Positions 1 through 9,960 of a stretch of 53,648 nt of DNA are shown here, in pieces (within the stretch, counting starts at the first letter, position 1; every line of letters starts with the position of its first letter). The notes below the pieces were generated by a model. It made no database searches, was not told the DNA's origin, and was given only the letters and a program-made list of their open reading frames with translations. The position numbers and the translations under genes are program-made. Origin of the DNA: Sinorhizobium sp. 8-89. GTDB taxonomy: Bacteria > Pseudomonadota > Alphaproteobacteria > Rhizobiales > Rhizobiaceae. Location of the stretch: positions 1 to 53,648 of the forward strand of contig NZ_JASKLR010000021.1 in the NCBI RefSeq assembly GCF_030124325.1. Direction: 5' to 3'.

Positions 1-4
1 AAAG

Positions 5-96
5 GTGCTCACGATCCTCTGAAATCGTTGCTCATGATCCCCTGAAATCCGTGCTCACGATGCAGTGAAATCCGTGCTCACGATCGCCTGAAATAC
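5..96. repeat. Four tandem 23-bp repeats, probable IS terminal repeats
   Basis: Four head-to-tail units of about 23 bp begin at 5, 28, 51 and 74. Each reads roughly GTGCTCACGAT, a variable stretch, then TGAAATCC. Multiple short direct repeats of this kind are usual at the ends of IS21-family elements in rhizobia, so this is probably the end of an element lying to the left of the window. The family assignment is from memory. No transposase is visible here. Confidence 0.5.
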
Positions 97-150
97 GCAG
101 AGTGGAAAGCGAATTGCACCCAAGAACCCTTGATTATCGCCGCGCCGACA

Positions 151-3100
151 TCAGCGCCGGAGTCGGTCTTGCAGTGCCAGCCGATCAACGACCAGGTTAT
201 CGAGGTGCAGCATGGCTGGCCGCCGTTCTTGCGCCAATTGGCGAACCAGTACCCGCGTGCCGTCCAGGACGAAGACACCGCAATCATAGCCGTTGCGCTG
301 CTGGGTCATGCGGGCTGGCTCCAGACGGGCGCCCAGGCGTTGTGCGAGCATTGTTGCAAGCTCGTTGTTGGATCCCCGGTTCGAGTCGTAATGAAAGGCA
401 ACCGGCCTTGCCCGCTCGCGACGATCAACGAGCAGCAGCGACCAGTGCCAGCCGCGGCATTCGGGATCCCAAGCACTGGCATCGCTCACCGGCAAGAACA
501 GGAAGTCGGCTGTATCGTTACCGTCCTGATTATGGACAATGCGCTGGAAGGCACGCACCGCCTCGTTTTCGGGGCCCAAGCGCAGATGATAGTGAGCTAT
601 GAGGGGATCCACGAGCCGCGTCCGGGAGGCGAGATCCGGATTGTCCCGCTGCAATTCCTGCATCAGAAGCGCGTAATCCGCCGCGATATGCTGGTCACCC
701 AGCCAATCCGTGGCGCCGAGCTCCAGCCGACCACCGTCATGGGACGAGGCGGTCGGACTCAACGCCGCGATCTGAGCATCGGAGGATGTGCTCGGAAACG
801 CCGGCGCATAATGATCATCACGCAACTCGTGCGGTGTGGACGGCAAATCAACCAGAGAGTCAAGACTGCGGTAGATGTCTGACGACCGAGACCTCGAAGA
901 CGAGGGACGCGCGGGGCCCTGCATCTGCCTGCTGAGCCAATCCCAAGCTCCCTCGAACGGGGTGTCTGGAGCTGAGGAAGACTCTTGAAACAAGCTGGAC
1001 TGCCGGGCGTCTTCCCCGGCGAACGAACGCGCCTCCTCAGGAGCCCGCAACCCGAGCGCTCTATTCGCCTCGACGACTTGTAGGTATTGCCGAAGCATCG
1101 TCAAATCTTTTTCGCAGAATGAACGTCTATTCCTCCTGAAGTTCTTGGCATCTGCGTTTAACGCATTCCGCTGCCCAGTCCCGCTGAGCCGGTCAACTAT
1201 GTTGCCCTTTCCCTCCCTTTGGAGCCAGTCACTGAAGGCACGAAGCCGGCTAGCGCTTAATCGAAGGGGCAGCTTTTGCGCCGCAGTCGAGTCTCCAAGT
1301 CCGCGCAGGGCTTCCTTGAGCATAGCGTCGATGAGCCGGGCGTCTGCGGGATGGGGGTTCAGCTGGCGCCCGAAGCGCTGTCGGCCGTGGATGTTGAAAT
1401 TCGCAGGGCGTTCCTCGACGTTCGCGGCATGGAATTCCTGGAGCACTGGCAGCGCCGCATGGATACTCCTTGTGCCAGAAAGTGTCGCAAGGTCTGACGA
1501 CCGAGACCTCGAAGACGAGGGACGCGCGGGGCCCTGCATCTGCCTGCTGAGCCAATCCCAAGCTCCCTCGAACGGGGTGTCTGGAGGTGAGGAGGGCTCT
1601 GCAGACGATTGCGACGCGGAGCCCTGCATCTCCCTGCTGAGCCAATCCCAAGCTCCCTCGAACGGGGTGTCTGGAGCTGAGGAAGACTCTTGAAACAAGC
1701 TGGACTGCTGGGCGTCTTCCCCGGCGAACGAACGCGCCTCCTCAGGAGCCCGCAACCCGAGCGCTCTATTCGCCTCGACGACTTGTAGGTATTGCCGAAG
1801 CATCGTCAAATCTTTTTCGCAGAATGAACGTCTATTCCTCCTGAAGTTCTTGGCATCTGCGTTTAACGCATTCCGCTGCCCAGTCCCGCTGAGCCGGTCA
1901 ACTATGTTGCCCTTTCCCTCCCTTTGGAGCCAGTCACTGAAGGCACGAAGCCGGCTAGCGCTTAATCGAAGGGGCAGCTTTTGCGCCGCAGTCGAGTCTC
2001 CAAGTCCGCGCAGGGCTTCCTTGAGCATAGCGTCGATGAGCCGGGCGTCTGCGGGATGGGGGTTCAGCTGGCGCCCGAAGCGCTGTCGGCCGTGGATGTT
2101 GAAATTCGCAGGGCGTTCCTCGACGTTCGCGGCATGGAATTCCTGGAGCACTGGCAGCGCCGCATGGATACTCCTTGTGCCAGAAAGTGTCGCAAGTCGC
2201 TTCAATTCCTCGGGGCGGTCAAGCACGCTGGTCAGCGTCAAGCCCTCGGACCAAAGCCATATGCGCAATTGTTGCAGCCGACCCACCCACCAAAGGACGG
2301 TGCTTTTCGGCCGGCCGGCCGATTGGGCCGCCTTCCTGAACTCGGCAATAAGCCTCTCGTCATCTGTGAGCTCAGCTGGTGGCAGATCGGCATGCCGTAG
2401 ATTTTCCAATGCCTCTATGATTTGATCTTTGGTGCTCTTGCTGCCGGTAGGGTCAGATTGCTGCGCATACTCCCGCGCATCGTCGTCCAACTTATGCTCG
2501 TTCAGCCGGTCGGCAATTGGCTCCCTCTCGCGCTCGTTAAGCCAGGCACTGAACTGGCGCAAATGAGATGCATTCCTCTGGGCAGGATGCAAAAATGTGC
2601 TGCCGAGAGACGCTCTCAGAAACCTGGAAACAAGGATTTTGTCCGACGCGAAGGGCTCGGTCGCGATGCGTCGCTTCGCGCAGCATATGCGAAGCTCTGA
2701 ATGGACTACTTGCGACGCAGAGACGCCGGCCGAGTTCTCGCGACAACTTCCCCCGAAGGCTTTGACGACCCCTGACTTGACACGTGACAGATGCCGGCCT
2801 TTGCTGTCCTTCGTCCGCGCAGCAGGATGCGCTTCCGAGGGCACGGTGTGGCTCGTGCTGCTGAACCCGCTATTTCGTGGGTCGGACTGCGACGGCATCC
2901 ACGTCGATTCCTCGATATCAGCGCGCTGGATGTTTCCATGCACCTCCGCGGGGCGCGTGTTAGGCATACTAGCACCAGGGTAAATAGCATCACCGGAGCG
3001 CTCGCCGGCGGAACTGAGCTGCAACCCGCTCACCTGCTGTTCAAAACCTGCTTGATCCTCGGGCATGTCTCCCGATTGTTGCCTCGCCCGCTGCTGTTCT

Positions 3101-3156
3101 TGCAGAGCAGCATAGTGGTACATCCAAGCGTTAAACCATCCGTTGCAGGGCTCCAC
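151..3156 (-). CDS. nopD: NopD-like type III effector, C48 (Ulp1) SUMO protease
   Basis: Predicted secreted effector that would enter the plant cell through the type III system and cleave SUMO from host proteins, like XopD and NopD. The last ~200 residues form a Ulp1-type domain with the catalytic series H (WHWSLLLVD), D (HYDSNRGSNN), Q and C (QQRNGYDCGVF). The middle holds two near-identical segments of ~205 and ~235 residues, each starting LATLSGTRSIHAAL and ending in copies of DTPFEGAWDWLSR, probably the DNA-binding/repeat part. The N-terminal third resembles integrase-like helical repeats. A tts box lies ~90 bp upstream. The open frame begins at a GTG at 3177; I prefer the GTG at 3156, which follows GGGAG; an ATG at 3123 is also possible. 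The gene is intact and ends 55 bp from the repeat array. Orthology to S. fredii NopD is inferred. Confidence 0.85.
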   Translation of the reverse strand: MEPCNGWFNAWMYHYAALQEQQRARQQSGDMPEDQAGFEQQVSGLQLSSAGERSGDAIYPGASMPNTRPAEVHGNIQRADIEESTWMPSQSDPRNSGFSSTSHTVPSEAHPAARTKDSKGRHLSRVKSGVVKAFGGSCRENSAGVSASQVVHSELRICCAKRRIATEPFASDKILVSRFLRASLGSTFLHPAQRNASHLRQFSAWLNEREREPIADRLNEHKLDDDAREYAQQSDPTGSKSTKDQIIEALENLRHADLPPAELTDDERLIAEFRKAAQSAGRPKSTVLWWVGRLQQLRIWLWSEGLTLTSVLDRPEELKRLATLSGTRSIHAALPVLQEFHAANVEERPANFNIHGRQRFGRQLNPHPADARLIDAMLKEALRGLGDSTAAQKLPLRLSASRLRAFSDWLQREGKGNIVDRLSGTGQRNALNADAKNFRRNRRSFCEKDLTMLRQYLQVVEANRALGLRAPEEARSFAGEDAQQSSLFQESSSAPDTPFEGAWDWLSREMQGSASQSSAEPSSPPDTPFEGAWDWLSRQMQGPARPSSSRSRSSDLATLSGTRSIHAALPVLQEFHAANVEERPANFNIHGRQRFGRQLNPHPADARLIDAMLKEALRGLGDSTAAQKLPLRLSASRLRAFSDWLQREGKGNIVDRLSGTGQRNALNADAKNFRRNRRSFCEKDLTMLRQYLQVVEANRALGLRAPEEARSFAGEDARQSSLFQESSSAPDTPFEGAWDWLSRQMQGPARPSSSRSRSSDIYRSLDSLVDLPSTPHELRDDHYAPAFPSTSSDAQIAALSPTASSHDGGRLELGATDWLGDQHIAADYALLMQELQRDNPDLASRTRLVDPLIAHYHLRLGPENEAVRAFQRIVHNQDGNDTADFLFLPVSDASAWDPECRGWHWSLLLVDRRERARPVAFHYDSNRGSNNELATMLAQRLGARLEPARMTQQRNGYDCGVFVLDGTRVLVRQLAQERRPAMLHLDNLVVDRLALQDRLRR

Positions 3157-3246
3157 ATCACTCTCCCTAGATGACACAAATCATAGCTGGCCAATGAGCT
3201 AAGCTCGGACGCACAATTTGCATTCCTTTTCGTTGCTCAACGTCCA

Positions 3247-3279
3247 ATGTATCTCATTTAGCTTTCAAGAGGCTGACGA
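3247..3279 (-). promoter_or_regulatory. tts box (TtsI site) of the nopD-like gene
   Basis: On the minus strand the site reads GTCAGCCTCTTGAAAGCT followed by AAATGAGATA. This matches the rhizobial tts box core GTCAG-N4/5-YGAAAGCT bound by the response regulator TtsI. It points at the effector gene about 90 bp downstream. Confidence 0.75.
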
Positions 3280-3984
3280 GCCTCTCTGTGACTGCCGATG
3301 CAAATTCCGTGCCGGCTGAGGGTAGACAATGATGCGGCTACTGATGTGCCGGTCTGCCGGATGTTGATGTTTGAACTGGTTGCGAGCTTAAATGGCTGAG
3401 TGGGAATGTAGCCCGCGCTTGTGCTGGAAGTCCACCGGACAGACCGCTTCGACCGTCAATCGTCTTTATTACGCTCTCCCTGCTTTTGACCCCTGTCGTG
3501 CGGACTCCGTCTTCACCCCATTGAGCCGATCAGGCCATTGCGCCTCGGTCTTGTGGTTCACGACAAGCGCCCTGTTTCCCGGGAGTGCCGATACGAGGAT
3601 ACCCACAGGAGTCTAATTCCTTGCAGCTGGCGAACATCGCCTTCAGTATTGCACTCTCGTCGTCCTCGTTCGGCATCGTTCGGCGACGGAGCGGCCGCAG
3701 GCCCAACGATGACGCAGATTGCTCAGAAATTCCCAGGACCGCTCTCAGGATGCAACCTGCGGCAGGTCAGGTTCATGTCAGGTAAGAGCGGCTGTGTTCG
3801 ACGGCCAAAGCGCGACCATTGCCGCGCGGAATGACCGCTTCGCGCTTTGCTCTCGCAGCGAGAGATCGATGTGTCGTTGATCGGCGGATGGTAACGGTAC
3901 TGGATGGAGTGGAAATGAGCGAGGGTCGAGAAGATCAACCGGGGTTCGTCCGTGTGTATTCGGTCGACCGCGGCGATATGGGCT
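3280..3984. other. Intergenic stretch without a supported gene
   Basis: Only short overlapping frames are open on both strands and none has a recognisable domain. The right part may include decayed sequence following the IS66 tnpB fragment. Confidence 0.4.
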
Positions 3985-4131
3985 CTGATCAGCGGAACCC
4001 GAAGATCGCGCCAGACCCCGGCGCCTCCTTTATGACCGCTTCGACCAACGCCGACAGCCCAGCAATGCCACGCCGCATATCGGTCACCCCACAGGCCAAA
4101 TAGACCCGCACATTCCCTGAAAACCCGATCG
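3985..4131 (-). pseudogene. IS66-family tnpB fragment
   Basis: Reading leftward from about 4131 one frame gives VRVYLACGVTDMRRGIAGL then a run typical of TnpB (EAPGSGAIFGFR), after which it stops. IS66 TnpB proteins normally run to about 115 residues, so only the N-terminal half is left. It directly follows the tnpA fragment, as in complete IS66 elements. Confidence 0.7.
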
Positions 4132-4482
4132 TGCTGCCTCCACACAGGCGATCAACCATGCCAGCATCTTTCGCTCGATGTCTGGTGGAACTTTCAAACC
4201 CCGACCGTTTCGTAGCAAGATCTTGATAAACAGTGGCGTCGGCAAAGCCGCAGGCCGCCCAAGGCCTACTTCGTCGACGAGCTGTACCGGAAGAAACGAT
4301 GCTGACGCATCGAAGTGGCTAAGTGTCTTCCGCCATAAACGGATCTGAGCCGGATAGATGGTCATGAAGACGAGCTACATCGCCAATGCGGACGCCAGGC
4401 TGGTCCGCTTCTGCCAATATCTCCAGCTTAGCTTCTTTTCGACCATACGCTCAACGCTGGAAATGATCTCCATGCGAGCCAT
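4132..4482 (-). pseudogene. IS66-family tnpA remnant, frameshifted
   Basis: Starts MARMEIISSVER like IS66 TnpA proteins, shifts frame, continues LEILAEADQPGVRIGDVARL, shifts again to IYPAQIRLWRKTLSHFD and ends near AWLIACVEAA. The helix-turn-helix region and the C-terminal half are recognisable but split over two frames, so no functional protein is made. No inverted repeats were found around it. Confidence 0.7.
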
Positions 4483-4489
4483 GCCAACT

Positions 4490-5011
4490 CTGAGATCTGG
4501 AATTAGTGTCAGCACCAATGCTGGTTCTAATGCCAGAACATCGCCTAACTGGCTCGCTCAGCAAAATTCGCTCACCGGACCCTCACCATTTAGCAGAAGT
4601 CTTCCGTCCATCGGAAGCAGTGCACGGTGCGAGCCGGCGACCATGAAAGATTGGGAGGCCCCAGGCAGAAGCAGTGCAAGCGAGTCAATCACTACGACGG
4701 CCACCGTGACACCCGGTATACGGCTCGGCTCTCGGCCTTTGGGGGGACTTCGTATTGGAGTACTGGAGCAGCCAACACGAGCGCGCGCTCAGGGAAACTT
4801 GGCAGCCAGGCTTTCGCGCAGCCTCGTTGACGTAAGGATTATTCCATTTTCGAGGTCGAATTCCGTCGGAGTCCTTTCCTACACCGGCATCGTTGAAGAT
4901 CGCTGCCTTGCCTGCGCTCGTGCTGCACAGAAGGCCGCGAACTCCCCTCGGAGTGATCCTGCGACAATGACGCGCCCCGTACCGCAAACGTCCTTACTAA
5001 CTTGGATCTGA
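4490..5011 (-). pseudogene. Frameshifted relic of a conserved protein of unknown function
   Basis: One minus frame gives GRVIVAGSLRGEFAAFCAAR and an overlapping frame gives AGKAAIFNDAGVGKDSDGI. Together these resemble a family of uncharacterised bacterial proteins with a VxxGSHGG...A.FNDAGVGKDxAGI pattern. A third piece (VVVIDSLALLLPGASQSFMV) may be a second copy of the N-terminal motif. Internal stops and frame changes show it is dead. The plus-strand frame over the same bases is taken to be its shadow. I recognise the pattern but cannot name a function. Confidence 0.35.
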
Positions 5012-5018
5012 CAGGCCG

Positions 5019-5816
5019 CTAGCTTGCGTCAACTACGGGCTCAAAGCTCCCGGCTGCGAACATTCCGCCGTCCACACAGAGGGTATGGCCGGTTATGTAT
5101 CCAGAGCGGATGGGATCCAACAAAAATGCGACGCCCTGCGCAATTTCATCGGGGCTTGCGTATCGTCCTTGCGGTACAGAACTAAGCAGTCGCCGTCGCT
5201 CGGCTCCGTCGTGCATTTTGGCAGCCATTTCGGTCAGCGTCGGCCCAGGCGCGAGAGCATTGACGCGCACGTTGAAGGGCGCCAACTCCACGGCCATTAC
5301 TTTGCTAAGCATCTCAACGGCAGCCTTGGACGATCCGTAAGCGGATCGACCCGCATTGGCTCGCAGACCTGAGACTGAAGAAATGTTAACGATAGAGCCT
5401 CCGCCCTCTTTAACCATGCACCGTGCAGCGGTCTGGCAAATGGAGAACGTCGCAATGAAATTTAACTCGATCAGGGAGTGCAGCGAATCCAGAGAGATGT
5501 CTAAGAAGCGTGTGTTGTCTCCACGCGCCGCACAACAAACCAATCCGCGCAGCGGCGTCGCGTCAGGCAGTTCGCTGAAAATTCGCCCAACCTCAGTGGT
5601 TCGCGTGACATCCACTGCGTGAATCGTCAGTGCATCGCAAGGATCGACATCGCGGCGGAGCACTTCAAGTGCCTCTGCATTGCAGTCTAATGCCAGCACT
5701 TGCCACCGCTCGCTTATAAGCGCTGAGGTCGTCGCTCGTCCTATTCCAGATGCTGCACCGGTGACGATCACGCAGCCGCGGGCATCCCCATGGGTGTGTT
5801 CTTCAGTCCTATTCAT
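5019..5816 (-). CDS. Short-chain dehydrogenase/reductase (SDR)
   Basis: Cytosolic NAD(P)-dependent oxidoreductase of the classical SDR family, 265 residues. The N-terminal Rossmann motif VTGAASGIGRATT, the NISSVSGL serine segment and the YGSSKAA catalytic Tyr-xxx-Lys are all present, as is the C-terminal SGYITGHTLCVDGG motif. The Tyr, Lys and Ser are intact, so it should be active. The substrate cannot be told from sequence. The open frame extends 45 codons upstream, but that stretch does not look SDR-like, so I chose the ATG at 5816. The gene stands alone between debris and the M16 pair; I see no sigma-54 promoter. Confidence 0.8.
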   Translation of the reverse strand: MNRTEEHTHGDARGCVIVTGAASGIGRATTSALISERWQVLALDCNAEALEVLRRDVDPCDALTIHAVDVTRTTEVGRIFSELPDATPLRGLVCCAARGDNTRFLDISLDSLHSLIELNFIATFSICQTAARCMVKEGGGSIVNISSVSGLRANAGRSAYGSSKAAVEMLSKVMAVELAPFNVRVNALAPGPTLTEMAAKMHDGAERRRLLSSVPQGRYASPDEIAQGVAFLLDPIRSGYITGHTLCVDGGMFAAGSFEPVVDAS

Positions 5817-6255
5817 GAGTTGCACCAATCTGTTGTTGAAATGCCGTGACCAAGGTGGCTTTCCACCGGCTCGCCACGCCTTCTGATCTGAAGAGAACAC
5901 CCGCACCGAACTATGCGCGTTGCACGCGAATCTCCAATTCGCAAGATTCACATTGTGTCCAAATTCCCGTCGAGGCGATTAGAAGTAACAATTTGATCGG
6001 AAGCGGCGCGCTAACATCTGTTCGATCCGTCAGAAGATTCGCCTGCTAGAGGCCAGAATGTTCGCCCCGAATGCTTACTCTAAAAGCTGCATTGCGGCAT
6101 GAGCACCGCGGCCAAATGGGTGGCGCTAGGGGGCGTGGTGCGATGGCACAGCTCCGGCTCGACACTCCGGTGAGCGACGTAAGAAGCTGACCTTGGCGAC
6201 TCCCGACCACGAGGATGTGCACAAGTCTGCAGGCCCGCCGCCTGGAGAACGTCGA
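5817..6255. other. Intergenic region, no gene seen
   Basis: No frame has a start with a good ribosome site or a recognisable motif. It separates the SDR from the 3' end of the M16 operon. Confidence 0.4.
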
Positions 6256-6280
6256 CCCGACCGCTGCCGCGACGGTCGGG
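6256..6280. terminator. Hairpin after the M16 peptidase operon
   Basis: Perfect 8-bp stem CCCGACCG / CGGTCGGG with a 9-base loop, 17 bases past the stop of the second M16 gene. The T-rich stretch (CTTTCTCT) is on the plus side, so termination of the minus transcript is plausible but not certain. Confidence 0.4.
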
Positions 6281-6296
6281 CTTTCTCTGCGGACCA

Positions 6297-7640
6297 TCAA
6301 CCTCTCCTTTCCTCGAGCGGCGCTCCGAGGATCAAGACAGCGGGGTCCGTTGAGAGAAGCCGTCTCGCGGCCGACCGGACGTCATCCACGGTTACGGCTT
6401 GGATCAGCTGTTTCCGCCGCTCGATATAGTCAATACCGAGATCTTCCATCTGGATTTCAAGCAGTGTGTGCGTGATTGCGCTCAACGAGTTGAGGCTCGC
6501 GATCGCATAACTGCCGATGGCCTCTTTCTTCGCTGCTTCGAGTTCCTTCTCACTGACGCCCTCATCTGTCATTCGCCTCACCTCCCCGCGAATGAGGGAC
6601 AGTACCTCCGCGGCCCGATCCGGGCGGGTTCCCGTGCCGATAACGAGCGTCGAGGCATAGTCGCGGTTGTCGAGTATAGAGTGAATATCGTAAGCAAGCC
6701 CTCGCTTCTCGCGAACCGCGTTCCAGAGCCTGGACGTGGATACGCTGCCCCCGAGGATGTTGTTCATCAGATAGGCTGCGAAGAAATGCGCGTCTTTATG
6801 GCTGAGCCCCGGATAGGTTAGGCTCAGCCGGGTTTGCGCGAGGTAAAAGGGAGTGAGGATTTCCTGACCCAGTTTAGGTTCGGCTTCAGGGATCGGCACT
6901 AGGGAGGGTTCGGCAGGCAACCCACCGAATATCCGATCCAGATCGCGCTTGAGCGTGTCGGCATTGATCGCTCCTGCCACAGCGATGGAGAGGTTGCCGC
7001 GCGCGAAAAGCCGCTTGTGAAGCGTTCTCAGATCGGAGGTCGTAACAGCGGCGAGGGTTTGCTCGGTGCCCTCATATGGCCGGCTATAAGGATGATCGCC
7101 ATAGATTGCCTTGCTCCATGCGACCTCTGCGGCCGTCTCCGGATCCTTAGCTTGTGACCTGATCCCGGAGCCTATCTGACCTCGAATGCGATCCAGAGGC
7201 TCTTGGTCGAAACGCGGCTGCTCGATGGCCCGCCGGAGTAGATCGAACGCATCGTCCTTCTGATCGGCTAGCACTCGCATCGAGCCGTACACCGCATCCG
7301 ATCCGGCCCAGAACCGCGTCGCCGCGCCAGCATCATCCAGCCGCTCCTGGAAGGCTTCGCTGTCAAGCTCGCCGGCCCCTTCGTCCAACAGGCTTGTCAT
7401 GAGATTGACAATGCCTTCCTTACCAGATGGATCCTGGGTGCTGCCGCCCCGGAACGCGAAACGAATGCTGACGATCGGCAGCGAATAATCTTCCACCAGC
7501 CAGGCCGTGATGCCGGTTGACGTCGTGACCTCTTGGATCGCCTTGGCTGCTCTAGCCGGCGTCGCAGAGAGGCCCATCAATACGAGCACGACCAGCAATG
7601 GTTTGGCGGCCCCGACCGGTAGTCGGTTGAAAATTGTCAT
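6297..7640 (-). CDS. M16 peptidase-like protein without catalytic motif (Y4wB-like)
   Basis: Exported M16B-family protein, 447 residues, starting with a signal peptide ([18 protein letters not shown]). It has the family's two-domain layout, including the C-terminal substrate-gripping region ([12 protein letters not shown]), but where the zinc motif HxxEH should be it reads [15 protein letters not shown]. It is therefore expected to be the non-catalytic partner of the upstream M16 protein, as in other heterodimeric M16B pairs. Its ATG overlaps the stop of the upstream gene by four bases (ATGA), which argues for translational coupling and equal amounts. Length and pairing fit Y4wB of NGR234 from memory. 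Confidence 0.85.
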   Translation of the reverse strand: MTIFNRLPVGAAKPLLVVLVLMGLSATPARAAKAIQEVTTSTGITAWLVEDYSLPIVSIRFAFRGGSTQDPSGKEGIVNLMTSLLDEGAGELDSEAFQERLDDAGAATRFWAGSDAVYGSMRVLADQKDDAFDLLRRAIEQPRFDQEPLDRIRGQIGSGIRSQAKDPETAAEVAWSKAIYGDHPYSRPYEGTEQTLAAVTTSDLRTLHKRLFARGNLSIAVAGAINADTLKRDLDRIFGGLPAEPSLVPIPEAEPKLGQEILTPFYLAQTRLSLTYPGLSHKDAHFFAAYLMNNILGGSVSTSRLWNAVREKRGLAYDIHSILDNRDYASTLVIGTGTRPDRAAEVLSLIRGEVRRMTDEGVSEKELEAAKKEAIGSYAIASLNSLSAITHTLLEIQMEDLGIDYIERRKQLIQAVTVDDVRSAARRLLSTDPAVLILGAPLEERRG

Positions 7641-9166
7641 CGGCTCTTCTCTCCTGAGGTAACGGTTTGCCGCGGCAGAAGATATCCCGTCACGGATCGC
7701 TCGGGATCTAGGTATTTCCTGGCAACCGCCTGCACCTGCGCCGCCGTTACCATGCGGACCCTCAACGGCCGTTCCTGTACGTCGTAGGCAGTGCCCCCGG
7801 TTGCAAGCGCGGCCCCGTACATCCTGGCCATTCCGGCTTGACTGTCGCATGCGAAGATCACCGAGCGCAGGAAGCGGTTTTTGGCCTTCTCCAGCTCGAC
7901 ATCCGTAATGCCGTCCTCGATGATTTTCTGAATTTCAGCGTCGATCGCCGTTTCCACTGCCTCGATCTTGGCACCCCCGCGAGGCGAGCCATAAATCGTG
8001 AAGCTTGAGGGGTCGAGCATGGTTCCGTCGAAATAGGCGCTACCGGCGTCGGCTATTCCTTGCTTTACCACCAAGTCCTGATAGATCCGGCTGCGCGTTC
8101 CTCCGCCGAGAATTTCCGATAGAAGCTCGAGGGCTTCGGCTTCGCCGGGCTCGGCTGTTCCGTAGGAAGGCGTTACCCAGGACTTTTGGAAGCTCGGCAT
8201 GGTAACGCGCGGGTCGGTGAGCGTGACCGTCCGCTTGGTGTTCTGCTCCGGCTCCTGCGGCCTCACACGCGGCGGCAGGTCGGGTCCGCGCGGCACGGCC
8301 CCGTAGGTGTTCTCAGCGAGCCTCCACACGGTCGCGGTGTCCACGTCGCCTGCCACCACCAGTATGGCGTTGTTTGGGGCATAGAAGCGATCGTAGAACG
8401 ATAGGGCGTCCCCGCAATTAAGCTGTTCCATCTCGTGCATCCAGCCGATGACCGGAATGCGGTAAGGGTGGTTCTGATAGAGGGTCGCCTGCACCTCCTC
8501 GTCGAGAAGTTGCTCGGATTGGTTCTCGATACCCGATCGCCGCTCCTCGAGAATGACATCGCGCTCTGTCTCGACAACCGCGTCGGTGAGGACGAGATTG
8601 CGCATCCGGTCAGCTTCGAATTCCATCATCGTCCCGAGCGCCTCCGGCGTAACCGTCTGAAGGTAGGCGGTGTAGTCCCGGTAAGTGAAGGCGTTCTCCT
8701 CCCCGCCGATCTCGGCGACCTTTGCGGCCAACTCGCCGGCAGGGTGCTTCTTCGTACCCTTGAACATCAGATGCTCCAAAAAATGAGCGATGCCCGATTT
8801 GCCGGCTGGTTCATCGGCGTTGCCAACCTTATACCAGACCATGTGCGTAACGATCGGCGCCCGGTGATCGGGTATCACGACCACCTCCAGGCCGTTGCTC
8901 AGCATAAAATTTCCAACCTCGAGCGGGTCCCCGACGGCCGCCGCTTCCGAGGTCATCATAGATTGAAGCGCGAGGGCCAGGGCAAGTGCACGTATGCACG
9001 AAACCACTCCAGGACGGATCGTCGACCAACACCAAGGTATAAGCGCCTGTGCAGTCTTGGCTTGACCGTTTCTTGGCGAGTACGGCGTCCTCCTTCTTCT
9101 CCATCTGGAACGTGCTGCGGTAGGAAGGCCGGGCGAAGGCCCCGGCATAAAGCGTTCTGAAATCAT
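7637..9166 (-). CDS. Zinc metallopeptidase, M16 family (Y4wA-like)
   Basis: Catalytic half of an M16B peptidase pair, probably periplasmic. The zinc motif HFLEH lies at residues 128-132 counting from the ATG at 9166, followed ~76 residues later by the glutamate in [12 protein letters not shown]. The C-terminal half is the second M16 domain. The first ~55 residues are arginine-rich and unlike a leader, whereas residues 54-77 ([12 protein letters not shown]...EAAA) look like a signal peptide, so a GTG near residue 54 could be the real start. A sigma-54 promoter and a perfect NifA site lie 56 and 133 bases upstream. M16 enzymes cut short peptides; the M16A enzyme HrrP of S. meliloti degrades host NCR peptides, which suggests but does not prove a host-peptide role. 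Confidence 0.85.
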   Translation of the reverse strand: MISERFMPGPSPGLPTAARSRWRRRRTPYSPRNGQAKTAQALIPWCWSTIRPGVVSCIRALALALALQSMMTSEAAAVGDPLEVGNFMLSNGLEVVVIPDHRAPIVTHMVWYKVGNADEPAGKSGIAHFLEHLMFKGTKKHPAGELAAKVAEIGGEENAFTYRDYTAYLQTVTPEALGTMMEFEADRMRNLVLTDAVVETERDVILEERRSGIENQSEQLLDEEVQATLYQNHPYRIPVIGWMHEMEQLNCGDALSFYDRFYAPNNAILVVAGDVDTATVWRLAENTYGAVPRGPDLPPRVRPQEPEQNTKRTVTLTDPRVTMPSFQKSWVTPSYGTAEPGEAEALELLSEILGGGTRSRIYQDLVVKQGIADAGSAYFDGTMLDPSSFTIYGSPRGGAKIEAVETAIDAEIQKIIEDGITDVELEKAKNRFLRSVIFACDSQAGMARMYGAALATGGTAYDVQERPLRVRMVTAAQVQAVARKYLDPERSVTGYLLPRQTVTSGEKSR

Positions 9167-9221
9167 TTGGACATTCTCCGCACGATTATCGTTGTCCGTG
9201 ATGCGTCTGCAAAGGCCGCAG

Positions 9222-9237
9222 AGCAACGCGCGTGCCA
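9222..9237 (-). promoter_or_regulatory. Sigma-54 promoter of the M16 pair
   Basis: Minus strand reads TGGCAC-GCGCG-TTGCT, a full match to the -24/-12 consensus with correct spacing, ~56 bases before the M16 start at 9166. Confidence 0.85.
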
Positions 9238-9298
9238 CAGAAAAAGCTTCATGAATACAAGGTAGTCGATCGAACCAGCTGTCTCGCATGTCCGACAT

Positions 9299-9314
9299 TG
9301 TTGTACATCGGACA
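9299..9314. promoter_or_regulatory. NifA upstream activator site
   Basis: TGT-TGTACATCGG-ACA matches TGT-N10-ACA exactly. It is about 65 bases upstream of the sigma-54 promoter of the M16 pair, the usual distance for NifA action through a DNA loop. Confidence 0.8.
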
Positions 9315-9947
9315 CTCGAAATCGACAGGATCTACTGTGCGAACGGCGATGGCACCGACCTGCCGCATCTCTGCTTTCCGGCATGAATTGATTTTCATAT
9401 CCGTCGCCACCATGTACAGAGGTCGACCGCGCGCCAGTCGTTTTGTCCGACCTGGAGACGACTAGTCGAGCATTGAAAATGGCACTCCTGGGAGACCGGG
9501 ACTCTGCCGTCCGAGCCGAGACGCACCGCAAGCTGTTTTTCCGGTTGAAGCCGTTACGACGGGATTGAAAGACAATCCGACCGTGCGGAGTTGGGATCGG
9601 TCTTGAACCGAGTAGACGCCCCGCGAGCATAAACATCGTCGGCGACCAAGGTCACGCAGCGCGAGGGTTTTCTTCTGTTCAAATGATCTGGCTCAAAGAC
9701 TTTCGGGTACCGGGTGAGGAAGTTGTCTTGTGGTTCGCTATCGCAGACGCTTGAAGTCAGGCCCAAGACGAAACGAGTTATATCCCTGCGAGAAGCGGTG
9801 CGAACCATTGTCAGCAGTTCGCTACGCTCATCATTGTACCCCACGAGACTGGTGAAAGGCTCAATGGCTTAGTACTGATGTATGTCGATTGACGGCGGAC
9901 TCGGCACGGCCGCAGTACCGTGTCATGAATGCAGGATGGCGTCACAT
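9315..9947. other. Intergenic region between M16 operon and P450 gene
   Basis: No gene with a recognisable product. I looked for a plus-strand sigma-54 promoter for the P450 gene and found only off-spacing lookalikes (for example TGGCACCGACCTGCC near 9353). Confidence 0.4.
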
Positions 9948-9960
9948 AAGGAGCTTCTTA

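Noticed and set aside
5..96. CRISPR-like array
   Set aside because: The repeats are contiguous with no unique spacers and too short; they fit IS terminal repeats.
4358..5011. 217-codon plus-strand frame
   Set aside because: The other strand carries IS66 tnpA and a recognisable frameshifted relic, so this frame is a shadow.
9353..9368. Sigma-54 promoter for the P450 gene
   Set aside because: TGGCAC is followed by TGCC one base too early, so the -24/-12 spacing is wrong.
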